Source of the DNA: Malachius bipustulatus
Taxonomy: Eukaryota; Arthropoda; Insecta; Coleoptera; Melyridae
NCBI GenBank assembly: GCA_910589415.1
Contig: OU342630.1
Span: 2,108,001 to 2,172,000, forward strand
Direction of reading: 5' to 3'
Length of the DNA: 64,000 nucleotides
This document shows, in pieces, positions 1-11,162 of this stretch; position 1 is the stretch's first letter, and the number at the start of each line of letters is the position of its first letter. The translations under genes were made by a program, and so were the position numbers. The notes under the pieces are model-generated. The model was not told the DNA's origin and made no database searches. It saw only the letters and a list, made by a program, of their open reading frames with translations.

Positions 1-151
1 TGCCCAGAAATATTACCTAACCCTTTCTGGTCGAAGAAATTGTCCGGAAATATTACCTAACCTACTCGTTGAAGAAATAGCCGAGAATCCTGTCTTGTCT
101 TAACCCCTTCTGGTTGAAAAAATTGCCCAGAAATATTACCTCGCTCCAACA
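1..151. repeat. Imperfect short direct repeats upstream of the first ORF
   Basis: Three degenerate units of about 40-70 bases each contain a core like AAATATTACCT and a GTTGAAGAAAT-type segment. They lie directly upstream of the ATG at 152. Their function is unknown. They may be 5' UTR or the end of an unrecognised repeat cut by the window edge. Confidence 0.45.
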
Positions 152-600
152 ATGCCACGAAAACCCCTAAAGCCGCAGCCCGTGCCCAGCAAGTCAGTTA
201 CGCAGAAAGTACGCAAGTTGAAAATACCGCCAGTCGTCCCCATTGTCCGGAAGTCAAGACGAGGCCGTCCAGTTAGAATCGAGCACGCTGTTGCCATGCC
301 GCCCGCCATAGCCGACCCAAGTCCAATTGCCGCGCCTAGCCACCTCTACTACGACGATGCCCTAGAGGAACCGGAACCTGTCGCCCTGTTAACCCAAGGG
401 GCCACCAATCCTACAGGTAAAGTAAATTTTCACAATTTTAAATTTTGTAAATATAAAGCTTTGTTTTATCTTTATAAGTTTACTGCCTCTGAAAATTTTC
501 TCGTTTTGTCTCAGGTATCCAGACTGCGTTCTTGAGGAGCCAGACGTACGACGATATCAGCAGTTCAAATACGACTTTTAAATTATTCTTTGATTCATAA
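152..600 (+). CDS. Small hypothetical two-exon protein with AT-hook-like motif
   Basis: I do not recognise this protein. The ATG at 152 opens a Pro/Lys/Arg-rich frame. At 417 there is a good donor (CAG|GTAAAG) and at 514 a good acceptor (TTTTGTCTCAG|G). Removing 417-514 keeps the frame open to a TAA at 598-600, giving about 116 residues; unspliced, the frame stops at 533-535. Residues near 36-40 read RRGRP, the core of an AT-hook, which binds the minor groove of AT-rich DNA. The rest is low-complexity, basic then acidic (DDALEEPEP). It could be a small nuclear protein gene, a spliced exon of a longer transcript starting left of the window, or part of a mobile element. Exon structure is inferred from splice consensus only. 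Confidence 0.4.
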
Positions 601-1895
601 GAAAAAGTCTCCGCAATTTTCACGACAACTTTTAAATAAAGAAAGGGTTTTTAAAAATTTTAGAAAAGCCAAAAGTCTCAAAATTCACAAAGAAAGAAAT
701 CAAATCAAAATTCAGAAAAGTTCAAACGAATTGAAAAATATTCAATTCATTTTCAAAACCACGAAATCCACAAAATTTGAGCATTCGAGAAATCAAGGAA
801 ATCAGGGTACTTTTTATTATCACGAGCTAGTAATTTGATTGGGAATTTTTTAGATGTACTGTCGAGTGAGGCAATATAGAAACAAGACAATCAAACAATT
901 TCACAATGAAATTGTTTCGAAAATCATAAGTTCGAAATTGACCTTGTACCGATAACAGGACTACCACGAAGTTGGTGCATCCTTTCTCTCTACACACACA
1001 CACACACATTATAATAGGGGAAAATATACTGAGCGGAGTCCGTCTTGTCCCATGGCCAGCAGGGTATGCAAGAAAATACGGCACGTTCAAAGTACGTGTA
1101 TGGCATTCTCTTAGGGCTGAGAAGGGTCTGTGTATTGGCTTTTCGGTCAAGAATCGTTATCTCAGTACAGAAACAGGTCCGGGAGATTCGCGGTCTTGCC
1201 TCTGTATTTGAATTACTAAACAGTCATCTAATTAGCCACCGCCACCCATCCTGTCGTAAGGATACCAATCGAAACACATCGGGAAGCGCGGATTAAACCG
1301 CCTTCCAGTCTTCAAACAGGCAAAGATCGAAGCACCTGGCTATAACGCCTTGCTGCATCTTATTAGCTCGGGAGGATAAAATAACACTCTGATATCCTAC
1401 AACCGTCACAAGCTGACAACCTCGCTTCTGCAACGAATAACGCTCCAACGCCAGGGGGTAAGAAAGTGAGAGTGCATGGTGCAAGCAATTGTAAAGGACA
1501 ACAATAATAGGCCCATAAACCAACTCCAGGCACCAGACCCAATTCACACAAACAAATCCACAAATAAACAAATCATAAAGCGACTGGGTTGTATTTGAAC
1601 TGCAGGTAACAGGTTGTACCAACATAAAATTAGAATTTTTAATCTTGAAGAAATGAATTAAATAAATTGAATAATTAAATAAAATTGTAAATAAATAACT
1701 TAGAAGTTAATAATCATTTTTAATTGTAAATAATTAAATTAGCAAAAGGCAGTAAATCAGGTGTTTTTGAAATTACGTTGTTTTATTTCCCATTCTCAAC
1801 AAAATCTCTGCGACCCCATCTTTACGAACCACTGGGTGCTACAAGACGTCACACAACAAAAAGGGTCCTACCAAGAAAAAGGGGGAGGGGAAATT
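601..1895. other. AT-rich DNA with no supported gene; (AC)n microsatellite
   Basis: This stretch holds an AC dinucleotide run at 992-1008 and A/T-rich low-complexity DNA at 1626-1760. At 1767-1860 the minus strand reads like the end of an unidentified LTR or 3' UTR (AATAAAAC preceded by a G-rich stretch). The open frames here have no recognisable domain. The 3' LTR expected for the gypsy element to the right is not found here, so that element is probably truncated. Confidence 0.4.
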
Positions 1896-3722
1896 CTAGA
1901 GATCACCAGGCCAGGGGTGGTGGAGGTTACAGTATAAAGGATTTTGTTTATCTCTAGTGTCTGTCCTATAATAAACTGGAGAATTTTCGGGAATATCTGG
2001 GGCAATTTGTCTTGATTCATTGCTTTTATTTATCCAGCGTTCTTTGTTGGATTGCGAGGTTTCGTGGATCTTTTTAAACAATTGTTTGCTTATTTCTTTA
2101 TGTCTTGTCACATAATCGGATGTTATAATGCCGTTAGTCAAGTCAAAGGGATCTTTATTGTCAATGTTACAGTGTATAATTTGGAATGGTGTAAGTTGAG
2201 TCGTACTATGTATAGAATTATTATAAGCAAGGGTTGCGTATTGAATTATATCTTCGATACTGTATGAAGGGTTTTGTCTTTTTATGCATCTTATGTGCTC
2301 TAGCATCGTAGAATGAAATCGTTCAACAGGACTATTTGAGTTGGAATTATGTGGGGTAGTAAAGTGAAGTGTTATATTGTGTAATTTGCAAAAATCTCTT
2401 ATAATGTTATTATTGAACTCAGTTCCATTATCAGAGGTAATTTGTTGGAGTATTCCATGATGACTTACATAAGAGAGAAGTTTGTTAAATATTTCTATGG
2501 CATGAAATTTTTGTAAAGCATAACATTGTCCGTATTTAGAGAAAGTGTCAATTATTGTTAGACATTTTATTTTATCAATATGGAAGGTGTCGATGTGCAA
2601 AGATTGGAAAGGTTTAGAAGGTGTGGGGGTTAATTCAAATCGTAAATGATAAGGTTTTCTTTCGTATTTATTTTCTAAACAGATTTTGCAAGTGTTTACG
2701 TAATTTGTTATGTCATCGGTGAGATTAGGCCAGTAGTACTTTTGGGATATTTGATCAATTGTTTGTTTTATTCCTCGATGTCCGGTCTTTGTTTCGTGAT
2801 AGAATTTCATATACATTCTCTGATCATCTATTATCTCGATATCTTTAACTAATTTAGTAGATGCGCATAATGAATAAGCATTGTTCTTGAATGTTCGTGG
2901 AAGGACTGTTGATAGGCGTTTTATTCCGTCTATAAACTTGTCATCTATGTAGATGCAATATTTATTCTTAGGGTCTACGAAGTATTTAAATGTATCTATT
3001 GCGGCTTTTTCGAGATGTTCGTTCTTACAATGAGTCGTTATCCGATTTTTATTAAAAGGATTACTCTTTGTACTTGTGGGTAGTAATTTGTTTGGCGAAC
3101 ATGTAAAGATAATTTGATTTTTATAGAAGTTTACAGGGTGTTCCGTAATTGGTATATCTAGTATTGGGTGTTCTAACTCTGAATGTTGTGTATTGCTGTC
3201 GTTAATGTCTCTAAGTTGATTATTGAGAAATTCGTCAATGTCATTGTCTCCTGTTTCTACAATAAGACTATTGTTGTCGTTATTGTCTAAGAGATGGATT
3301 TCCATATTGTCTTCGGGAAGTTTGATGCGTGATAGCGCATCTGCATTTGAATTAATTTTGCCTTTTTTATAAATTATTTCGTAGTCGTATTCGCTCAAAA
3401 GTAATCTCCATCTGACCAGTTTCGAGTTTGGCTCTTTCAGGGAGAATAACCAGGTTAAGGGTTTATGGTCACTTACTATTTTGAATCTTCTACCGAAGAG
3501 ATAGGGTCTGAAAATTTTGACTGCAAAGATAATAGCTAGAAGTTCTTTTTCTATTGTGGAATAATTTATTTCTGCTGGATTTAGGGTACGAGAAGCGTAT
3601 GAAATTGATTTGTCCGAATTAATAAGACCTTGTGAGAGTATTGCTCCTACCGCGAATTGACTGGCGTCCGTAGTAACAATGAATTCTCTGTTAAAATCGG
3701 GAAATTGGAGAATTGGTTCATT
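1896..3722 (-). pseudogene. pol: Gypsy 1 pol, C-terminal part: RNase H and integrase
   Basis: This is the downstream part of pol, in the same frame as the RT but behind the TGA at 3723-3725. RNase H is first (TTDASQFAVGAIL, then IEKELLAIIFAVK). Integrase follows, with its HHCC zinc-binding region (H-x3-H, then CKIC) and a catalytic core showing HIDTF, SDNGTEF and SPVERFHS, so the D, D and E residues are present. The C-terminus after a TDTRDKQNPLY segment does not look native and ends at a stop at 1896. In the family this enzyme joins cDNA to host DNA. Because the frame is open for over 600 codons, decay after the stop is slight or recent. Confidence 0.85.
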
Positions 3723-5353
3723 TCAGAGTAGACTTTTGCAAATATTTATGGAATCTAGGAATTCCTTGGTGTGTTTAAGGGTTTGACCTTTTTTTGAACA
3801 CTGAGTAAGTGGTTTAGTAATCTTAGCAAAATTGTTGATGAATTTTCTATAATAGCCTACTAGTCCAAGAAAGGATTTAATTTCTTTTGCAGTTGTCGGA
3901 ATTGGGAAATTTTTTATAGCTGAAAGTTTTTTAGGATTAGGTTTGATACCTTCTGGGGTTATTACATGACCTAAGAATTCAACTTCTTTTCGCAGGAATT
4001 CGCTTTTATCGGGTTCAATTTTCATATTAGATTCTCTGAGACGCAAAAATACCGTTTTTAGATTTTTAATATGCTCTTCTAATGAAGCTGAAAAAATAAT
4101 GATATCGTCCATATAGACTAAGCAAATTTGGTTGATGAGACCTCTTAATATATTATTCATGACTCTTTGAAAGGTTAATGGGGCATTTTTTAAACCAAAA
4201 GGCATTCTGAGATATTCATAGTGTCCGTTTTCAGTTGAAAATGCGGTTTTAGGTATGCTTTCTGGGGACATTTCTATTTGGTGGAATCCGTTGGCTAAAT
4301 CGAGGGTTTTGAAGTAGTTAGCTCTGCCAAGTCGATCTAGAATGTCAGTGATGTTGGGAATAGGATATCGGTCATCGATAGTATTTTCATTTAATTTACG
4401 ATAATCAACAACTAGTCTCCATTTTTGCTTATTTGATGCATCTAACTTTTTTGGAACAATCCAAATAGGGGCTGAATAGGGGCTATCAGAATGTCTAATT
4501 ATACCATTTTTTAGCATGTTATCAATTTGACGTTCGACTTCTTGTTTATGAACGTAGGGATATCGGTATGTTTTAGAATGGATTGGTAATTCGTCTTTTG
4601 TTTTAATCTCGTGCTTTATTTTGTTTGTGAACGTTAAAGGTTGATCTTCATTATGAAAGATATCGGAAAATTCATTGCAAATATTGAGAAGTTGTGATTT
4701 TTCTTCATGGTTCAAGTGATTAGTTCTTATGTCTGGATGTGATGAAGTAAAATTCGGGTTATTGTAACAAATCTGGAAGTTACAAAGAAAATGTTCATTC
4801 GATGTAAAAGACTTACTTGAAATATGAGGATTTTTTATTTTTATTGACTGATTAGTCGGATTAAAGATTTCTATTTGAGTTTTAAAATTATTTGCTTCCC
4901 TGATCGCTGGTAATGTAAAGCAGTGTTCTGATTTCATTTCGGGGATTTCTATAATTCCTTGTTTTAGATTACAAGTAACTGTGCAAATTTTACTCGACTG
5001 TGGGCTTATATCTGTGAAATTTTCAGAATTTCTATCATAATTTAATTTAAATTTGACATGGTCGTTGTAAAGGATGTCTTTGGAAAAATCAATTGTGAAT
5101 TTGTTTTGTTGTAAGAACGGTAGTCCTAGAAGACCATCGAAATAATCGTGAAAGTCAAATAGACAAACTTCGAAATTGGTTTTTGTTTTGAACTCTGGGA
5201 ATGTGGGAATTTTTGCTTTAAATCTACCTTTGTTTTTTACTCCGCATGAGGTAAGATTGTAGGGATAATGGAAAATTTGGTCTGGGAAATAATTTTCGAC
5301 AATTGAGGGTCTGAGAAGGCAAGTAGTTGCACCTGTGTCTATAAGTAGTTTAA
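3723..5353 (-). pseudogene. pol: Gypsy 1 pol, N-terminal part: protease and reverse transcriptase
   Basis: The aspartic protease motif LLIDTGATT lies only about seven codons from the inner edge of the inserted MITE (5354). A linker follows, then [26 protein letters not shown], the catalytic YMDDIIIFS block near 4105-4125 and [10 protein letters not shown] in the thumb. The frame ends at TGA (3723-3725), inside the connection to RNase H. A normal gypsy pol has no stop there, so this is either a nonsense mutation or a read-through site; mutation is more likely. No other frameshift is seen in this part. Confidence 0.87.
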
Positions 5354-5809
5354 CCCTTAGTTGGTAACATACTTTTTTTCACTTTATAAGTAACATCCGT
5401 CTCTCAGTCGGTGATCATATTACAGTTCCAGCATTATAGGTAACATCCGTCGCTCAGTCGGAATAGGTATTATAATAATATGTATAATTACATATTTATT
5501 CGAATGTATTCTAGTAAACACAAATATATTTTATTAAAACAAGACTTATTTCATTTTTATACATTTTTTTATATATTATACCTTTTCATTCACCATACTT
5601 TCGACCAACGCTGACTGAGAGATGGACTGAAATATATCGTTCTGAGTAACACCCGTCTCACAGACGTATTTTCGCGAAGGCGGCTATGGACTTTTTGGCA
5701 ACCAACTAGAACATACCTAATACGAAATTTTTGTACATTCATTCGTTTGGATTCAGCGCAGCATCAAAACTTGGCATCCGCCTCAGAGTCGGATGTTACC
5801 AACTAAGGG
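5354..5809. mobile_element. piggyBac-like MITE inserted in the gypsy protease
   Basis: This is a 456-bp insertion with 17-bp identical terminal inverted repeats (CCCTTAGTTGGTAACAT) bounded on both sides by TTAA (5350-5353, 5810-5813). TTAA duplications and a CCC-start terminus are hallmarks of piggyBac-type elements. Just inside the ends are repeated GTAACATCCGTCTCTCAG-type blocks (about 5390-5410 and 5441-5460, inverted near 5770-5795). It has no coding capacity. Pol coding on the two sides is in the same frame once the element and one TTAA are discounted. Confidence 0.88.
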
Positions 5810-5867
5810 TTAAGTGGTGGATTATTTATTCTTATAAAAGGGAGTTTATTGTTTTTATCTACGATAT

Positions 5868-7058
5868 TTAATTCATAGTTTCCGAGGCTGGTATTTGAAA
5901 ATTTATTTTCTCATTGGAATTTGGTTCTTCGCTCTCGTCGTAAACATATTCGTCATAATAATCATTTTGATTTTGGAGAAAATCTGGGTCTTGAAATTCT
6001 TGGGTTGGATTTTCTTCAGGATTTTCTACATTATAGAATTCGTCTGCTTTATGTTTTTTGTTAGGGTGATTATAACTATTAAAGTTATGTTGAGGGGGTC
6101 TATGAGATACCTGTCTGGAAATACTCATAGGGGTTGGATAATTTGTGGCAGCATTTTGTCTGGAAATCGGCGTATTTTTCCCAAAAGCTGGCTGTGGTTT
6201 GCCAAAGACTTGTCGGTTGGTGAAGAAACGTTGTTGTTGGACAGGACGGGGTTGAATATTAATCGGTTGTAAGGGAAAATTGTTTTGGTTTGCATTGACT
6301 TGAGCATTGAAATTTTGCCTGAAATTTGGCTGAGAATAATGGGGTGAAGAAGTAAATTGTTGTGAGAATGAGGGTGCATTATAATATGGAGTTCGATAAT
6401 TATTACTTGTATTAATATTTTGTGGTCGGTTTTTAATATTATTTGGTTTGAATGAATTTGAATTATTCAATCGTTGAAAATTTTCTTCTTGAATAAGGAA
6501 TGTTTGTGCTTGTTCTAAAGTATTCGGATTTCTAAGACGTATCGCCATTTGTAAATTGAACGGATGCAAATTTCCAATAAAAGCATATAAAGTCATTGAT
6601 TCGTAATGTGCGTATCTTATTTGTTTCGTTTCGAGGTTCATGTCTGCTACAGGTATAGCTTTTAATTTTGTTGCAATTTTTCCACGTAATAATTGCAATC
6701 TATTACTAAATTCTAATAGTGACTCTCTCGGATGAGGAGTTGCAGAATTTATATCGTTGGCTAAGCAATCAATATCTCTATGGTCGTCAAAGCAATTTAT
6801 TAGGGCATTTTTCATTTGTTCCCATGTTTCTAAGTCGCTTCGGCTACCAACTAGTGCTAGTGCTCTTCCTTTGAATTTGCTGGTAATTAATCCCAATAGG
6901 TAAGTTCTAAGTACTTCATCATCAGCACGGTTAAAATGTACTAGAAGTCTATTGCTTTGTTCAATAAATGGATATAAGGCAAATTCATTACAGTCAAATT
7001 CTGGAATTGCATCTGCATATGCTCTAATTGCCATATAATAAATTGGTTGCTGTGCCAT
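5868..7058 (-). CDS. gag: Gypsy 1 Gag, intact 396-residue frame
   Basis: Gag forms the intracellular particle that packages element RNA. The frame starts MAQQPIYYMAIRAY and runs uninterrupted for 396 residues. Residues 15-215 look like a capsid (retrotransposon gag) fold, with the LLEFSNRLQLLRGKI and YESMTLYAFIGNL regions. The C-terminal half is Asn/Gln/Pro-rich and unstructured. There is no CCHC zinc knuckle, which is normal for the 297/gypsy group. The gag stop overlaps pol, which is in the -1 frame. An AAATTTT heptamer lies in that overlap (see 5898-5904). The frame is intact, in contrast to pol. Confidence 0.85.
   Translation of the reverse strand: MAQQPIYYMAIRAYADAIPEFDCNEFALYPFIEQSNRLLVHFNRADDEVLRTYLLGLITSKFKGRALALVGSRSDLETWEQMKNALINCFDDHRDIDCLANDINSATPHPRESLLEFSNRLQLLRGKIATKLKAIPVADMNLETKQIRYAHYESMTLYAFIGNLHPFNLQMAIRLRNPNTLEQAQTFLIQEENFQRLNNSNSFKPNNIKNRPQNINTSNNYRTPYYNAPSFSQQFTSSPHYSQPNFRQNFNAQVNANQNNFPLQPINIQPRPVQQQRFFTNRQVFGKPQPAFGKNTPISRQNAATNYPTPMSISRQVSHRPPQHNFNSYNHPNKKHKADEFYNVENPEENPTQEFQDPDFLQNQNDYYDEYVYDESEEPNSNEKINFQIPASETMN
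5898..5904 (-). promoter_or_regulatory. Candidate -1 ribosomal frameshift site between gag and pol
   Basis: On the minus strand gag reads ATA AAT TTT, so the heptamer A AAT TTT fits the X XXY YYZ slip pattern. Pol is the -1 frame and is open from this point through the gag stop up to the MITE edge at 5810. Gag/pol -1 frameshifting is known for the gypsy group. The exact site is inferred. Confidence 0.5.
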
Positions 7059-7655
7059 GATTATTTTTTTGATATAACCAAATTAATAGTTTTGTTCAAA
7101 TAATACTTAAAGTGAACTTGTTTCTAATAGAAAAATCTTTTATAAATTTGAATATTCACTTATTATTTCTAAAAATCAATACTTAGGTATATGAATTGTT
7201 TAATTCATCAAATAATTCCTTGATATAATTTAAATTTTAACTTGCTTTGAAAATATTTTTTCTTAAAATAATATAAGAATTACTTTTTTCTTAAAATACT
7301 AATGAAAAAAGAAAAAGTTCAGTCACAAGTGAATGGGACAACAAATTCTTTTTGCAATTAAAGGATGGGAGAAAGAAAGGATTTACTGTTCGTGCAAGTT
7401 TTCTTTCAGCTGGCGAGTGGACCTCAAGTTCTGCGAACTGCTGGGGCTCGTCCAGGTTTTCTGCTCGACTTTATTGCCTCAAACTCGGTTGGAGAGTTGC
7501 TGGGTTTGGGTCTTGCAGGTGAAGTCTTGAAGCTCTTGAAGATCGGGTTCTTGTTGAAGACAGCTCTCTCAGTTGACACTGACTCTACACTTGTTACACT
7601 TTCTTTGCTCTAAATTTGGCAATATTCTGTGCAAATTCTTAGTGCAAAGGGCTGA
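7059..7655 (-). other. Gypsy 1 leader between primer site and gag
   Basis: About 600 bases of untranslated leader. The half next to gag is very A/T-rich; the half next to the primer site is of more normal composition. Open frames on the plus strand here are antisense shadows with no domains. Confidence 0.6.
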
Positions 7656-7673
7656 ATCCTACCGACTGCGCCA
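7656..7673 (-). promoter_or_regulatory. Primer-binding site, tRNA-Ser type
   Basis: The minus strand reads TGGCGCAGTCGGTAGGAT immediately after the LTR. It complements the 3' end of an insect tRNA-Ser including CCA, the primer used by 297/17.6-type elements. It fixes the orientation of the element and the inner LTR edge. Confidence 0.85.
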
Positions 7674-8029
7674 ATTTTTATTTCAAGGGCCACAAAAGAC
7701 TTCTTAAAAATTACTTTATTGAGAACAGACTAATATATTACAATAAATACATTAGGCACGAATGCTAAATCTGATCTAACTAGTACAATAAGTAAATACA
7801 GTATTTATACCTTTTAAGGAGGGCGGTGGCTTTGCCATGCGCCTGTTTATTAATAATTCCAAAAGGATGTGTTTTAAGAACATTATCCTAGTTTCAAATA
7901 CAGAATATTAATATGATTAACAATAATAGTCATTATACATATATCATTTGATATTTAGTTCATAATAACAATAATACAATAGGCCATTTATTTCGAGCCT
8001 AAGGGTTATAAAACTAATAAGGACTTACT
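7674..8029 (-). repeat. Gypsy 1 5' LTR
   Basis: The inner edge is set by the adjoining primer site. On the minus strand there is a TATA box (GGTATAAATAC, about 7806-7816) followed by two AATAAA signals before the inner edge, the usual promoter and poly(A) order of an LTR. The outer edge is set by the AGT start common in this group and is uncertain by tens of bases, because no second LTR is present for comparison. Confidence 0.6.
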
Positions 8030-9350
8030 ATACTCGAATGATAATGAGTTACAATGTGTCATTCATGAAGGAATGCATAACTCGCGTCTACTCTATTTAA
8101 ACTGCAACAATATGCACCATTGTTATTACATTTTTTCAGACAATATGAAAATGCAATAATATATGGGGTGTCCCATTCAAAAAAACAAAGATGGCATATT
8201 CTTTTGCCATTTTTAAATGTGCCGCCATCCTGGTAATATTTAATTTTAACTCGTTATCATGTATGTTGCCTAAATTCTAAATTTCAGATTCATAGATCAA
8301 CTATAATAAGTTGTGCTTTTTCCAATGGGCGCTTTAAAAGAATCGCCCTGTATATTGAATTAAAATCTTATTATTACTTTTACTTTCCATGCAATTAGCG
8401 CACAAAACTATGAGTTGTTATGTGTTATAAAAACAAATTACCTACCTTAAAAGCAAGGTAGGTAATCTAAATTTGAATTTTTTTTCTTAAATTTTAAAAT
8501 TGATTAAAATCAATTATTGATTTAATAATATCCAATTCAATTCAAAGATAATTAACAACTGTTGGGAGATAGGGATCTCAATGGAATATTTCAAGCATGG
8601 AGGCAATACGAGCAAGCGGAATATAGTGAAAGCGTTTCCAGGGGCAACTTTGCGATATCTCTGTATGTTGAAGCCTCCTATAGGCGACACGAACACCCCT
8701 TGGATTTTGCTTGATTTATCGCTAAAACTGCAATACCAATATGTACCTATACCGGGTGGCTCAAGTTATCTGTTTACCACTGCTAACTTCGTTATTATTG
8801 GAGCTAGAAAGTCGGTTAAATTAGCAAACTAGTTGCATTTTTTCTGCCGATTACAACTGTTAAAACAGAAATACATGTGAAAGTTGGCTTTTTGAGATAT
8901 ACTTTGAAATATATAATTACAACAACAAAGTGGAGAGTTATTCGAGCCAAGTAGGTACATATTAGTAAAAAGAAGACGTTTGTTTGGGTTCTAGGGCTCA
9001 TAGATAATACTGATCTCAAAGCCAAAAGCAGACAAAAACAATGTTGAAGACATGGATGGCCATTTCGCTCTTATTAGAGCTCATCGGCATGTCATATCAA
9101 CAATCGTAATTGTCTACTTCTAGCTAAAGATCAGTTGATACTATATACGGAAAATTCACAATGAACTCCGTTACTTGCATCAAGTAGTACATCTGTGTAA
9201 GTGACGGAAACTACCAACAATTAGAGAAGCTGTTGCTCTAATAGACAAGACCCCCGGCGGTGTTTTATAACCTTTTGGGGTTTGACAAGTCAATAAGGGC
9301 GTGCTAGCTCATTGCTGGCAGACGCGTGCACCATAACCATTTTTTTTAAA
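8030..9350. other. No gene; decayed fold-back element remnants
   Basis: Nothing coding is supported. 8155-8345 begins near GGGGTGTCCCATTC and ends near CGCCCTGTATA, resembling a decayed fold-back element. A 12-bp hairpin lies at about 8440-8467 (ATTACCTACCTT and its complement). 8780-8930 is a diverged piece of the fold-back family seen intact at 10424-12059 (shared GCTAACTTCGTTATTATT and AGTCGGTTAAATTAGCAAAC). Confidence 0.45.
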
Positions 9351-9354
9351 TATA

Positions 9355-10084
9355 CACCGTGTTTTATATTAAGTCGGCACTATTGCTAACTTCGTTATTA
9401 TTTAACCTAGAAAGTCGGTTAAATTAGCAAACTAGTAGTATTTTTGCCGCTGAATAAAATAGCGAAAGCAGAAAAAAATTCAACATCGCGTTTTCGAGAT
9501 ATATTAAAAAATTTAATTTTTTTAATGGAACACACTGTATATTTTTAGATGGATCGGTTGCAATTTTTTTTTTTTTTTAAGGGGAAAGTCTTTATACACT
9601 ATGATCCTAAAATAATAAATTCATTAATTATTCATTATTTTATTACTCCCAAAGTAGGCTGCGACAATTATTGTAATTTAGTGTACCTACGTAATGTAAG
9701 GTACAAAAATTATGTCGTCCTCAATAGTGTATTTTTCAATAAAAAAATACACAAAAAATAAGAGTTGTTACCTTGAAAAGGATTTAATTTTACATAAACA
9801 AATAACAGAACTTGTTTGTGTGTAAAATTTTATTATTTTAGGATCATAGTGCATAGAGACTTTTTCCTTTAAAAAGAATTTTGCAACCATCCATCTAAAA
9901 ATATACAGGGTGTTCCATAAAAAATATCAATTTTTTTAAATATATCGAAAACGCGATGTTCAATTGTTTTCCTGTTTTCATCGTTTTATTCAGGAGAAAA
10001 AATACTACTAGTTTGCTAATTGAACCGACTTTCTAGCTCAAATAATAACGAAGTTAGCAATAGTGCCGACTTAATTTAAAACAC
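9355..10084. mobile_element. Fold-back element family 1, copy a
   Basis: Starts CACCGTGTTTTATATTAAG after TATA and ends with the inverted form truncated at AAAACAC. The two arms, each over 200 bp, are inverted complements around a central A/T-rich part. The copy is non-coding and slightly diverged. The right terminal CGGTG is missing, probably because the next copy begins inside it. Confidence 0.7.
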
Positions 10085-10417
10085 AGACAAGTTCTGTTAT
10101 TTGTTTATTTAAAATTAAATCCTTTTCAATATAACAACTCCTTTTTTTGTGTATTTTTTTATTGAAAAATACACTATTGAGGACGATATATTTTTTTACC
10201 TTACATTATAATATATATCCATCCAAAAATATATAAGGTGTTTCATTAAAAAAGTGACATTTTTTTAAATATCTCGAAATCGCGATGTTCAATTGTTTTT
10301 TTGTTTTCGCCATTTTATTCAGGAGAAAAAATACTACTAGTTTGCTAATTTAACCGACTTTCTAGGTTAAATAATAACGAAGTTCGCAATAGTGCCGACT
10401 TAATATAAAACACGGTG
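10085..10417. mobile_element. Fold-back element family 1, partial copy b
   Basis: Only the right half of the family is present, ending AAAACACGGTG. Six bases (TATATA) separate it from the next full copy, consistent with TA target duplication. It contains a TATAAGGTGTTTCATTAAAA segment shared with the other copies. Confidence 0.65.
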
Positions 10418-10423
10418 TATATA

Positions 10424-11161
10424 CACCGTGTTTTATATTAAGTCGGCACTATTACTAACTTTGTTAATATTTAACCTAGAAAGTCGGTTAAATTAGCAAA
10501 CTAGTAGTATGTAGAATTTTTCTCCTGAATAAAATGGCGAAAGCAGAAAAACAATTGAACATCGCGTTTTCAAGATATTTTAAAAAATGTAATTTTTTTA
10601 ATGGATTACCCTGAATATTTTTAGATGGATTGGTTGCAATTTTTTTTAAAGGAAAAAGTCTTTATACACTATGATCCTATAATAATAAATTCATTAATTA
10701 TTCATTATTTTATTACTTCCAAAGTAGGCTGCGACAATTATTGTAATTTAGTGTACCTACGTAATGTAAGGTAAAAAACCTATGTCGTCCTCAATAGCGT
10801 ATTTTTTCAATAAAAAAAATACACCAAAAATAAGAGTTGTTACCTTGAAAAGGATTTAATTTTACATAAACAAATAACAGAACTTGTTTGTGTTGTAAAA
10901 TTTTATTATTTTAGGATCATAGTGCATAGAGATTTTTTCCTTAAAAAAAAATTTGCAACCGATCCATCTAAAAATATACAGGCTGTTCCATAAAAAAATT
11001 TTCATTTTTTAAATATCTCAAAAACGCGATGTTCAATTGTTTTTCTGTTTCCGCCATTTTATTCAGGAGAAAAAATACTATTAGTTTGCTAATTTAACTG
11101 ACTTTCTAGGTTAAATAATAACGAAGTTAGCAATAGTGCCGACTTAATATAAAACACGGTG
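10424..11161. mobile_element. Fold-back element family 1, copy c (full length)
   Basis: 738 bp from CACCGTG to CACGGTG, flanked by TA. The arms of roughly 280 bp are near-perfect inverted complements. The loop holds GTCGTCCTCAATAG and a second internal inverted pair (TGATCCTA...TAGGATCA). There is no ORF. TA duplications suggest Tc1/mariner-type mobilisation. It is almost identical to copy d, so the two are recent relatives. Confidence 0.78.
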
Positions 11162-11162
11162 T

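Larger units (their letters stand above)
1896..8029 (-). mobile_element. Ty3/gypsy LTR retrotransposon 1 (297/17.6-like), 3' truncated
   Basis: Read on the minus strand the order is 5' LTR (about 8029-7674), primer-binding site (7673-7656), leader, gag, then pol with protease, RT, RNase H and integrase. No env and no second LTR are recognisable after the integrase, so the 3' end is lost around 1.9 kb. The primer site complements a tRNA-Ser 3' end, as in the Drosophila 297/17.6 group (known for the family). Pol is open except for one in-frame TGA (3723-3725) and a DNA-element insertion in the protease. The copy is therefore defective but well preserved. Confidence 0.88.

Noticed and set aside
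1293..1625. 110-codon minus-strand frame, Cys/Leu-rich
   Set aside because: No domain and no start or splice context; the hydrophobic composition could be chance.
1767..1895. 3' LTR of gypsy 1
   Set aside because: It does not match the 5' LTR at 7674-8029, and no polypurine tract is seen on the element's sense strand.
7333..7613. Two overlapping plus-strand frames
   Set aside because: They are antisense to the gypsy 1 leader and have no domain or conservation evidence.
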